Assembly (NCBI GenBank): GCA_024867545.1
Contig: JANFNE010000045.1
Coordinates: 1 to 64,000 of the forward strand
Length of the DNA: 64,000 nucleotides
DNA from: Phytopythium helicoides
Lineage: Eukaryota > Oomycota > Peronosporomycetes > Pythiales > Pythiaceae
Direction of reading: 5' to 3'
The notes under the pieces are model-generated. The model saw nothing but the letters and a program-made list of their open reading frames with translations, did no database searches and was not told the origin of the DNA. A program made the translations under genes and the position numbers. Below, one piece after another: positions 47,327 through 57,289 of the stretch (the first letter of the stretch is position 1; each line of letters begins with the position of its first letter).

Positions 47327-49692
47327 TCATGTTGATGTGCTAGCCATAGCTACTTCCAAAAGTCTGCAGTCAACCAACTGCTCTCGGTCTAAAGTCGCGC
47401 CATGACGGTTTAGCTCAGTATCGATAGATCCCCCTGACGAAAATGAGCCTGCATCTCGTTTATCTTGCTTAGTGCGACAGAAGATATCGATGCAATACGA
47501 ACTCCTACCTGGCCAAAATGAGCTTGATCGGATACCACCGTCAATAATCCCAAGAGCTTTGTACGCTTCTGCGACCTGAACGAAGCATGGCCAGGACTAA
47601 GTCAGTCCTGTGATGCAGGAATGATGTAGGCTCCCATCATCGATCTCACCAGTTCTGAGCAAAAGTAGTCGCCTGGCAAACTATGTGAGCTCCGAGTGCT
47701 CAGCACTTTGGGGAGCGTCAACGCGTATGGCAGTCCCTCAACCTTTATAAGATCGGAATCAAATTTGTATTAGTTGGCTTTCGATGTTCAACATAAGTCA
47801 AGAGCAGAACTCACCGTTTCGACAAAACGTTGAAGCAGATCACTGCGCGCTGCGTTCGTGATCAGAGGCGTTCGCAGCTTCCTCACCGCGACGTAGTCGA
47901 TGTGATACGTCGTGTAAGATAAGATCCGAGAGGTCTACAAACACAGCTCAGGGCGGTCAGTCATCGCGAGTACCAACTTGAGGTACGAATGGAACGGGCA
48001 CGTACCATCGGAGAAGTCACCACTCCGTCACCGGTAGCCTCAAGTAATTTGAGTTGGGCCGTTGTACTTCCAGGTATAACGAGAGCAACATGATCCCATT
48101 CAGACCCGGTCACCTGTGAAAGCAGCTACGAATGAGAACCAGAGTACACCGTATCTTTGACGACAACTAAAACACGAACTGAGCGCTGAGCTCTCGTTAC
48201 AGGTCCACGGCAATGGAACAAAAGTACATCTCCCGGTGCGACGTGGTAGCTCAACACTCGAAGATGAATCACTTCGCGACGAGAAGAGTCAATTGTTGTC
48301 TGGTCTTCAAAAGTTGTCGACAATGCTGATAGGAAAGAAGCAGCAAACTGAGTCTTAATATAGTTGACATAAAGGAACGAATGAAGCATTACCTCCCAGG
48401 AACGAGAGGAAGGGAACGGATGTTTCAACTTCATCAATCATAAGCAAACTTCGGAGGTAGTTGCCCAGCACAATTTGGCGGCAAAGCAAGTAATTGCGCT
48501 CCAAATGCGGCATCCAGCGCTTTGGAGGAAGGGTTGGGAGAACTCCAGAGGGGACGAATGTTTCAAGCTGGGAGTGGAGAGAAACAAAATGTTTGTATCG
48601 TCGAGCAATGCGCCACAGAAGCTCACCGTGGCGGATCTCGAGCGTAAACATCTGGGAGTAGATCATATTAAGTCAGATAAATGAGAGTAAGAGAGTTTGT
48701 TCTCAAGACATACCGCGTATGGAGGCTCGACAATTGGAGTCACGGTGGAAAAACCTATGACTCGAACCTCGAATGCATTGAGCTGAGTTCTTTGCATGCA
48801 GTTCAATCGCAAGCGAAATGAGTTTACTGCACGTAATGTTCCAGTCGGTAGTCGCGGCTAGCGAGACAAAGCAACATAACGTCACTTCTTCGGCAAATCC
48901 AGCAATAATAGCGTTTGATCACTTACCAAGTGCGAATCGATAAACACAAGGAGGCTTCGCTGCTCGTCCGAAACGGAGATATTGTGCCGAGTCTTCCATT
49001 TACATCCGCAGTGGAAGTCTCCGCCACATCTGGCGCAGATATTCAACTGCAACCTCCACTTTGTAGATTCTGAGAACGACACCACGTCTGGATAATTGCT
49101 AGGTTGGTTCTCATCTGGTTTGTTGTGATTGTCTCGGGTAAATAGAGCAAGCACTTGGTGTTGACTTCTTCGAGTTTTATCAACTATTGAATCACAGATA
49201 AAAAACTGAAGTGGAGTACTAGCTGTCCCGATGGGCACATTGAGAACGTGCAGTGCAGTGGTTCTACTTGAATCATGGTCATGGATAGTATTGTCAGCGA
49301 GATACGCCAATAAAGCGTGTTTGAGAAAGCTGAGAGGCACTTCATGCAAGCTTCGGTGGCCAATTCCAGATCGAAGAACAAGCTCACGGGTGCTTCTCAA
49401 CAAATTACATTCCCATTCATTAGATATCAAATACATCGCGAACAAAGCCCAGCATCGTTGCTGTCCTCGGACATCTGTGGCGTACCTCTGATCACCCTGA
49501 TCAAGCTCAATCACGAGCGTCCCCTGGGAAAATTGTCAATCATTAGCTCTGTTCTATGGATAGCAGTACGCATCACGCCGCTCGTTATACCTGTGCATCG
49601 TCGCGGTACCAGGTATCTGCGTTACGCTCTAACGACTCGCTTGGGTTTGCCCAACAGCTGAGCAAACACCGGCGCGCGATTGCGCCAAACAT
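47327..49692 (-). CDS. PX domain protein with C-terminal permuted papain-like (NlpC/P60-type) domain
   Basis: Exons, 5' to 3': 49692-49591, 49523-48927, 48857-48714, 48651-48393, 48325-48180, 48113-48006, 47934-47815, 47742-47650, 47575-47509, 47448-47327. They join in frame to 585 aa with introns of 60-74 bp. Residues 1-250 match nothing I recognise; they include a CARCGGDFHCGC cysteine cluster. Residues about 255-367 form a PX domain (FEVRVIGFSTV, then RRYKHF and PPKRW), which in other proteins binds phosphoinositides on membranes. Residues about 395-585 resemble the circularly permuted papain-like amidase fold: GDVLLFHCRG, then WDHVALV with His424, then YFCSELVAEAY with Cys520, then a FWPG turn. 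That order (His before Cys) is typical of the YiiX/LRAT-like group. It is probably a lipid-membrane-targeted hydrolase or acyltransferase; the substrate is unknown. The start is uncertain: an acceptor at 49736 could join an upstream exon. Confidence 0.8.
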
Positions 49693-49912
49693 CAACGAGA
49701 TCGGCTCGTCGGGGTGCTGACTCCAATGATTCAAGCTGCAAGACGTGAGAATGCACACGCAAACTCGAGTAACGTTGCGTGTTCTTTTCCTAGCCACTAC
49801 TTTGAAACGGCGAGCCAACAAAGCGATTGACGGCTGCAAACGGTCCTACACAAGTGCTGAACTGCCGGTTGAGAGTCCACGAAGGGTAATAATTGAAGTT
49901 TGTTGTCGCGAA

Positions 49913-51977
49913 TTATTTCCACGATACACGACTCGTCGTTCGAGCGCGAGAGGAAGAAGATCCAGATGTGGTCGGCGCACTTCGTCGTTGTTGATACGAT
50001 CGACTTGGTGCTGTGGTGGTCACGGACGGAGCATTGACGGTGGGAGCAATACCATAGTCAAATGACGTGTGCACACGGTGGTATGCCGTTGACAGAGGCT
50101 CGATCGTCGGCGCCAGACCAACATAGCTGCTCGCTCCTGGATCACTTCGTTTCCTGTAGCCTGGATCATGATCTTCACTTTCTTTACGTGATCTGACTGG
50201 CGCGGTTCGGGGCCTCGAAGCACCACCTCCTATTACTGAGGTATTGCGGTCGGTGAGAGGATTGTCGCTGAGTGATCGTCGTGCCGAACGCGTTGACGTG
50301 TTCCCCGTAACTTTGCTGCTCGGAGCTTTTGTCGTTGATGATTCAATGGGGAAATCCGTATCAAGAAATACGCGCTGAGACCGGCTGGTGCTTCCAGATG
50401 AGCTCCAGTTTCCTATCGATGCCGGCGATTTGGTCGGGAGCTGGTGACTGGGCTTTGAGACTGCTCGCTTCAAAGGTGGTTTTGTTGTAGCTCTATTGAA
50501 TGCTTTGGGTGTCCGAGTACTTGCAGATGGCCCAACGTAGCCATATGTATCAGTAGAACCATTTCCCAAGGTACTCGAAGTCGTGTAGTTCATGTATGCG
50601 CTGCCTGGCGCCGTTCGGAAGGATCGACGAGGCCTAGAGCTCATGGATGACTGCGTATCTTGAAGATACCTTGGCTGCGAAGATGTTGAGCGTGTGCCAG
50701 GCTTTCCTGGAAGTGGTAGTAGCTCAGCTTCGTCTCGCTCACTGTTCACAGGAGACACGGACGCATCCTGGTCGAAGTTGCTAGACTTCGGTGCAGAGAA
50801 TGAGAGAGCACGCATGTTCCTCTTAGGTGCAGTGGTCGAGGATCTGTCAGGGCGGTCAAAAGAGGTCTCTATTCCGTCACTTGACTTGATTGCTGCAAGA
50901 TTTGTGGACACGGATATATCAGCAAATGCTTGTCGAGTTGTTTCCACTACGTTTCGATTCTGCCAGACATGAGTAAGCGCTTGGAAAAAACAAAACAAAA
51001 CAATACCGCTTGTACGACACGTACTGAAGTGCTTGAGGATATTTTTCGTGCATCGATTTGACCTCCAGCTGGAGGAGGTGGATCAAGTAAGTCAACCCAC
51101 CCATTCGCCTAGTTAGTAGAGCCACCGTGGAGGTCAGAGCGTGTGCATCAATGGTAGATCACAGAGAGACTTACCGGCCGCATCTCGCTGTAAGAGTTGT
51201 TTGGTGGGCGTTCGGGCCGGGTGACGAGCGACGGGTAGAGTTTCTTCTGCAGTGAATGCAGCATTAGTCACCGCTGTTCCAATGGCAGCTAGTAGTGTTT
51301 CAATATACCAATTCGACGGATTGGTCTATCCAAACAATGCGGCGCTGGCTACTTTGCTTCCGTTGCGAAATATGTCTGGGTGTATCGCTGTGCTCTGCTG
51401 CTGCTGTTACTGACGACGAGTTGAGGAACGTGTGCACCAGGACCATTTCGTCTGATTTCGCATCTGTTTCCCGCAGGTTCCATTCGTACATTTGATACTC
51501 AGTGGCTTTGCTCGGGTAGATTTTCTGCAATTGACTTTCTAGCCCTGTGAGCTGCTCAACGTATGACTCATGTAGCTTGATGTCGGAGCGCTTCATGGCC
51601 ACAAACTCGTGTGCTTTGTCGAGACCCCAAATGTATTTGACCATGAGGTAGCCGATCATGAGGCTTGGGCTGCGACAGAGTCCATCGAGAGAATGCACAA
51701 GGACGCTGTCTGTGCGCTCGAGTGCACGATCGATGAGCTGGATGAGTCCTGTGAACTCCCGATTCTGCAAGTCGAAGAAAGGTCGCTCCAGTACTTCCGG
51801 GAGGTCACACGCTGTGTACGCGAGTCCAAGAGTCTGCTGGAAGACATTTGGTACTTCGCGCGGGACGCAGTTGATGATGACTGTTATGCCGTTGAGCTGC
51901 AGAAATTCTGCGTCCTGGGCTGCATCCACGTCTCCCATGAAAAGTCCATCCTTGATCTTAGATGACATGACACCCAC
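49913..51977 (-). CDS. Dual-specificity phosphatase-like pseudophosphatase with long disordered tail
   Basis: Exons 51977-51309, 51246-51175, 51108-51025, 50959-49913 give 623 aa. Residues 5-165 form a DSP fold (KIKDGLFMGDVDAAQD, then INCV, then the P-loop region). The expected HCxxGxxRS signature reads HSLDGLCRS, so Ser96 replaces the nucleophilic Cys while Gly99, Arg102 and Ser103 remain. The protein is predicted to bind phospho-residues but not hydrolyse them, like STYX-type pseudophosphatases. After the domain comes a short conserved-looking stretch (RRIVWIDQSVELKKLYPSL), then about 350 residues rich in Ser, Thr, Arg and Pro with no predicted fold. Introns are 62-66 bp. The start codon lies 172 bp from the stop of the PNKP gene on the same strand. 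Confidence 0.85.
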
Positions 51978-52149
51978 GAGAGCTCAACTACGAGGTTACT
52001 TTGAGTGTGCTGCCCGTCAAAACACGCCCAGTGCTCAATGATTGGCATCAGATATGCAGTAGCAATCGCATCCCAGTAAAAATAGTGAGCATAAGTCTCT
52101 GTGTTGCGAAGCTTATTTATATGCAGAGCGTGAACTCTCCCTCGCAAGC

Positions 52150-54052
52150 TCAAAGAAAAGAGCGGATTAGACGAAAGCTTTCATCTGATAAGCTCGCCTT
52201 GTCTAGCTGGAACGACACCTTGACAATCTCCTCAAAGCCCTCGCTGACCTGGAGAAACACCAGCATCCATCCATGTCAGTGTATGTTTTGAATCGACACT
52301 CCGCCGTTGAAGCAGCAACAAACCTCGGGCGCCGTGTAATTTTTGTAGAAGCCGTGGATAGCGACGTCCGGAATCTTCTTGGATGTCGTTAGCGAGCGGA
52401 ACACGTTCAAGTACATGGTCACGGTCTTGGGTACATCCATCTCGAAGCAGCGAATTGGAAGGTTCTACGTGAATAAATTGTTAGCTTGGAGGTGCAAAGT
52501 CAGCAAAAAGGCATACTGGAAGAACTTACATGACTCTGGGCGATGTCGATCCACTCCTTCCGAGTCGGCTTGCTTCGATTGGTCCCGTCGATGACCACGC
52601 TCTTTTTGTTGGTAAGAGCCTCCAGACACACCTTTTTGCAGTTGGCGACAGTGCGGAGCTCGTCTTGATTTACTACCACGTAGGACGAGAAACACGAAGC
52701 AGCGAAGTGGCTCTTCCCTGAAGCAGGAGAACCCGCAAGAAGCACCATTTCTTGATGCTCTCTCGTCAAGTCGCTGGCCGCAGGGTTGAGAAGTGGTCCT
52801 GCAAGCGAGCAAAACGCCTGTTGTTACAATCTTGATGAAAGCACAGCTGCGGGTTCCGTAAGGAGCGCCTACCGTTTCCAATAGGGATGGATCTAGGATC
52901 AAACCCAATCTCCCACGTGTCAGGATGGGTGTGAACGCGCTGCTTGGAAGCTAAGAAGAGCGCCTCGGGAGTGAAGAACGAGACGCCGACATTTAGCGCA
53001 AACTTGTAATCCGTTGCGGCGAAGTCTTTATTCCTCCCCGCGATCTTCGGCCGCCCGGCAGCGTCGCCGCAGTAGAAACTGCTACTTTTATCAACTTCTC
53101 CCTCTGACTTGAGTATCTCAGCCATCTTTGTCCAAGCATTGACTCGTGGCTTGCGGTTCATGTCGTCGCGAGTCGCGAGGAAGACGAGCATTGGGAGGTC
53201 GAGCTTCTTGACGATCGTCGAGACCTTTCGCTGCAGTGGATTCACGTGAGTCAGCGCAACTACCCGTTCGTTTGTGGTGCGCTGCGTCACACGTCGTACC
53301 TGCACTTCGGCTGCCGTCACCTTGCCCTTCTCAACACCGTTCTGGTTTGAGAAGAGCACAAGGTCGAAGCCGTCCGCGACGAGCTCCGCCAGCTTCTCGG
53401 TCACCCGCGTGGGGTGGAACCACTTCCAGTCGCCGTCGTTCTGCGCGAACCGTTTGCCGCTCTTGGTGATGATGAGCGTGCCGTCCAGGTCGAAGGCGGC
53501 CACCTTGACGTTCTTGGACTTGGCAGCCTGGTCATCCTCGTGCTCGTCCTTGTCCGCCCGCGCCCGTGCATCCAGCACCAGCAGCGACCCGCCATCGAGG
53601 CTCTGCCACGGCCGGAAGTGCGGCTGCGGGCGCTCCTCCCTCCCTACGACGGCCGGAGCCCCGACTAACAGATCGGCGGCGGTCCTCGCGCGCTTGGCGG
53701 GCGGCTCGGCCTCGGCGGCCGCCTCGAACGCGCGCGTGGGCAGCCGCTTGCTCTGCGCGACGCACGCGCGCACCCACTCGGCGGCCACGACGCGCGCGCG
53801 AGGGAAGCGCAGGCGCGCGGCGCGCAGCTCGGCGGCCGCTGCCCCGTCGCCGTCGGCGGCGCCGTCGGGCACGACGAGCAGCAGCTCGCGCGCGCCGTCG
53901 GCCCCCGCGAGCGGCTCGGCCGCCTGGCTCTCGTCCAGCACGCGGCCGCCGTGCTCCGCGACCAGCGCGCGCAGGGCGTCGAGCCCGCGCGAGAGCAGCA
54001 GCGCGTCGCGCCGGAAGAGCAGCCGCGGCGACCGCTGCACGAAGGCGTCCAT
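52150..54052 (-). CDS. Bifunctional polynucleotide 3'-phosphatase/5'-kinase (PNKP) with N-terminal BRCT-like domain
   Basis: Exons 54052-53300, 53230-52873, 52798-52530, 52464-52324, 52248-52150 give 539 aa. The enzyme restores 3'-OH and 5'-phosphate ends during single-strand break repair. Residues 5-110 look like a BRCT domain (GGRVLDES, then VVAAEWVRACVAQSKRLP), followed by a basic linker (PPAKRAR, 118-124) that may be a nuclear signal. The HAD phosphatase starts with DLDGT (188-192, Asp188 the likely nucleophile), with WKWFHP, FSNQNG and CGDAAGRP. The kinase has Walker A GSPASGKS (393-400) and a VIDGTNRSKPTR segment. Animal PNKP has an FHA domain in place of BRCT, and plant ZDP has zinc fingers. 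The ATG at 54052 is the first in frame. Intron 1 (69 bp) keeps the reading frame if retained. Confidence 0.93.
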
Positions 54053-54971
54053 TGGAGTGGGTCGGTCGCCTGGCGGTTGCAGTTGAAGCTCTGGATTTCC
54101 GTCCAGGGCCGCGGGCGAGCACGTCAAAAGCGGGCGACTCGACAGCAGTCGTCTCGTTGGCGTCGTCGAGACGAGGCCGAGCGCTCAGCTGGTCGCCGGC
54201 GGCCCGACCATCGAGCGTTCGACGCACACGTAACGCAGGCGGGCAGCTCCGTCGACGCTGCCTCTTGAGCCCTCGGCGGTGGGAGGCCGGCGATACGGAC
54301 AGGTGGTTCGTCTGGAGATGATGCCCGCCCGGATGGGGACGTTCGTTGACATGCGCTGTCGACGAGGAACTCGTGTGCACAGGCAGGCAGGCAGGCGATT
54401 CCAGCGGTTGAAGCGAGATATCTCAGCGCGTAGGCGACTGGCGTGGAGACGGACGGCTTCAACGTCGAGCAGCGACCGCAGAGAGGCGGCAGGGCCACTG
54501 CGGCGACCGCATCCCGGTCGCTTTGCTGTAGAGGGCGAGCTGGAGCCCTTGTGGCGGGGATCCGTCGCAAATAGATGTGGGTTGCCCGCGGCGGCAGCGC
54601 GGCTGATGCGATGTTCCTCGGCTGCAACTTGCGGGGGATCAATGTGAAACTCCAGACGATTCAAGCGCATAGAGTGGTCTCCGAGTCGGCCACGTGACTG
54701 GCTTCCACTATGGTCGTCGCTTTCCGACTCTCTTCCCTTGGGCATCAACTCGATCGGTAGAGGCGACTCGGCCGGCCAGCCGGTGCGGCCGAAGCGCATA
54801 CTGCGCGCGAGTCACCGCGCTGCTTGACGCCTGCCACAGTGGGCGGCGGCTCACCAGCTCGCCAGATAGGCGAGGAGCTGGTCTTTGCCCCCGCGATCGG
54901 CAAAGGCGGGCGGCGCTGACAGCGGAGCCCGCGACCGCCGATCGCGACCGCGGCACTCGCCGACCGCCGCC
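54053..54971. other. Divergent intergenic region between PNKP and FYVE/TPR genes
   Basis: These 919 bp are GC-rich and lie between two divergently transcribed genes, so they likely hold both promoters. Long open frames exist on both strands but have low-complexity Arg/Ala/Ser-rich translations typical of GC-rich non-coding DNA. A (GGCA)n run lies at about 54,381-54,397. No RNA gene was seen. Confidence 0.45.
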
Positions 54972-57140
54972 ATGCCGCAGCCGCACGCGGCGCAGGCGCC
55001 GGGCCGCGCGCGCGGCAACAGCAACGTGGCGGCCTTCCGGCCGTCGGCGCGCTGGCAGCTCGAGACCTACTGCGGCATCTGCGGCGCGCACTTCAGCTAC
55101 ATGCGCGCGCGCCACCACTGCCGCCACTGCGGCATCTCGGTCTGCGGTCGGCACTCGCGCCAGCGCGCCGTCGTGCCCACATCGCTCTCCACGCTGCCGC
55201 AGCGCGTGTGCGACACGTGCTTCCCCGTTTGCCAGCAGGCGCCGCAGCGCCCGCGCGGCATGACCGTAGGCGCCCGCAGCGCGCGCAGCGTCTCCAGCTC
55301 CACCGGCGGCCGCAGCACGCGCGGAAAGAAGTCGCGCCACGCCACCGAGAGCACCTACACCGACGGCAGCGCCAGCAGCACCAGCAGCGACGCCATCGCG
55401 TCTCCGAGGATACACTCGCCGCGCACGCTCGACCATCCGCGCAGAGGCGGCGCCACGCCCGCAGGCGCCAGAAAGCGCGCCGCCAGCTCGGGCGACTCGC
55501 TGCGCAGCATGAAGCCCATCGAGTCGCCCCTGCTGCAGCGCAGCGACAAGAAGAAGCTCAGCACCAGCGACAAGATGGCCGACAACCCGTCCGTGTGTCA
55601 GACCAACACGACCGTGTCCTCCTTCGGCACGCTCAGCGAGGTCTCGGACGTCGTGCTGCCCGCAAAGCGGAACAAGCCGCTGCCGTTCCGGCGGAAGCCA
55701 CCGCGGGCCTCCAGAGCCACGCGCATGACTCGTGACGCATCCTTGTCTATCTTCAGCTTCGCGTCGCTCTCCGAGTCGGATTCAGACTCGGACTCGGACT
55801 CCGACGACTCGGACAGCGAGGGGAGCGAGAAGAATGCAAACAGGTCAGCAAATGAAGAGCCTGCTAAAGTGGTTGCAGTGAAAGCGGTAGCACCGAAGAA
55901 AGACGACGCAGCAAAGCCAGACACAACAACAAAGAAAGTGGACACAGCAATGAAAGCGGGCACAGCAATGAAGGCAGACGCACCAATGAAGGCAGACGCA
56001 GCAATGAAGGCTGAGGCCAAAAAGGAGGCAGTCGCTCAACAGAAAGCAAGGACACGAGTTGTGGGTCCACCCATTATCGACACTTCGAACCGAAAGATTG
56101 TGTCGATCCGGAGGCGGACAGCAAGACCTCCATCCCGGAAAAATGAGCTTCGCGAGAAGGAATCGCTAGACTTTAGCGCGTCGTCGTCCTCTTTCGACTT
56201 TCGGAAGTCCAAGATTGGCGCCACAGCGAATAGTGAAGAAGCGTGGGATCCTGCAGCCAGCACGACGTCGATGACTTCGATGATCACGCGGAAATATCTC
56301 CCGCAGGCGCCTGCAGCAAGCAAGAAGAAGCTCCGCAGGTCCAAAGTCAGCAGTGCTGATAGCAAGCACAAGCTTGGCAAAAATAACTCGCCACCACGAT
56401 TCTCGACGCTGTCAGACCTTGCGGAGCTGGACGACGAGGACGCGCGCAAAGGCCGATCAAGTTCCGTGGACAGCGAGGAGTGCTTCAGTGACGAGGAGGC
56501 TGAGGCGTTGGCGCAGCTCATCACGGCCTCGCGAAGACAGGGACGAGGGCAGAGCGTGGACCTTGTGCTAACGGAAGAAGCGCACGTGGAGCCACCACCA
56601 TCGCCGCCGCCGCCGCCGCCCAAGACCACGACCACGTACGCCGCGAGCGAGCAGGAGCGGCGTGATATGAGCCGCGTCGCCGAGCTCGAGGCGCGCATCC
56701 TGGAGGCGCAGAAGGAGCTACCGGCGCTGCTGGACGAGCTGCGCGCGGCCAATCGGCGCGCGGCCAAGGCAAACCGCGAGCTGCTCGAGTCTCGCGACCG
56801 CGCGCAGCGCTACCAAAAGGCGCAAAGCGTGGTCACCCGCGCACTGCGAGCCGCGCGCGCGTCCATGGCGGCGCGCGAGTTCCTGGCGGCGATCCTGGAG
56901 CTGACGCGCGCGGCCGAAATCGAGCGCACGAACGCCACCGTGTGGTTCCTGCTGGCGCAGTGCCGCCTGGCCGTGCGGCAGCTGGAGGACGCCGAGGAGG
57001 CCTGCATGACCAGCGTGTCGCTCACGCCCACGCCTGCGGGCGTCGCGCTGCTCGGCCGCATCCTGCAGGAGCGCGGCCGGCCCGACGAAGCCATCGAATG
57101 CTATGCATCGTCCCTCGGTCGCGAGGCACTGCCCGTGTGA
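54972..57140 (+). CDS. FYVE zinc finger protein with C-terminal TPR-like region
   Basis: A single-exon 722-aa protein. Residues 28-84 form a FYVE-type finger: WQLE, CGIC (34-37), the basic RARHHCRHCG stretch that contacts PI3P in this family, VCGRH (58-61) and CDTC (80-83). The sixth ligand position is His61 rather than Cys. The middle (90-560) is disordered and Ser/Lys-rich, with an acidic SDSDSDSDSDDSDSEGSE run and an 18-bp coding repeat. Residues about 580-640 are a coiled coil (AELEARILEAQKELPALLDEL). Residues about 640-720 look like two or three TPR helices-turn-helices (ATVWFLLAQCRLAVRQLEDAEEA, then GRPDEAIECYASSL). The likely site is endosomal membranes. I chose the ATG at 54972 because the open frame upstream has no ATG. 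It is unrelated to the PX gene except for phosphoinositide binding. Confidence 0.85.
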   Translation: MPQPHAAQAPGRARGNSNVAAFRPSARWQLETYCGICGAHFSYMRARHHCRHCGISVCGRHSRQRAVVPTSLSTLPQRVCDTCFPVCQQAPQRPRGMTVGARSARSVSSSTGGRSTRGKKSRHATESTYTDGSASSTSSDAIASPRIHSPRTLDHPRRGGATPAGARKRAASSGDSLRSMKPIESPLLQRSDKKKLSTSDKMADNPSVCQTNTTVSSFGTLSEVSDVVLPAKRNKPLPFRRKPPRASRATRMTRDASLSIFSFASLSESDSDSDSDSDDSDSEGSEKNANRSANEEPAKVVAVKAVAPKKDDAAKPDTTTKKVDTAMKAGTAMKADAPMKADAAMKAEAKKEAVAQQKARTRVVGPPIIDTSNRKIVSIRRRTARPPSRKNELREKESLDFSASSSSFDFRKSKIGATANSEEAWDPAASTTSMTSMITRKYLPQAPAASKKKLRRSKVSSADSKHKLGKNNSPPRFSTLSDLAELDDEDARKGRSSSVDSEECFSDEEAEALAQLITASRRQGRGQSVDLVLTEEAHVEPPPSPPPPPPKTTTTYAASEQERRDMSRVAELEARILEAQKELPALLDELRAANRRAAKANRELLESRDRAQRYQKAQSVVTRALRAARASMAAREFLAAILELTRAAEIERTNATVWFLLAQCRLAVRQLEDAEEACMTSVSLTPTPAGVALLGRILQERGRPDEAIECYASSLGREALPV
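55941..56012 (+). repeat. 18-bp coding minisatellite, four units
   Basis: Four consecutive 18-bp units inside the FYVE protein gene encode DTAMKA, GTAMKA, DAPMKA and DAAMKA. The repeat keeps frame, so copy-number change would lengthen or shorten the disordered linker without breaking the protein. Confidence 0.9.
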
Positions 57141-57289
57141 TGTGATGCTACAATACTATTATTTACAAATTATAGCTCCATACAAAGACCAAGTGAGGTT
57201 ATCTCTGCCCATAGTATTTACCATTCCTATCCCCCATACAAAGAGGAAGTCCATACCGACCTCCACGGAGCTACCAGGTAGTCAACGCC

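Noticed and set aside
53532..54380. 282-codon minus-strand frame rich in Arg/Ala
   Set aside because: It is an out-of-frame reading of the GC-rich first exon of PNKP. The BRCT and phosphatase motifs are in the other frame.
54185..54799. 204-codon minus-strand frame in the PNKP/FYVE intergenic region
   Set aside because: No domain is recognised, the composition is that of random GC-rich sequence, and several equally long frames overlap it on both strands.
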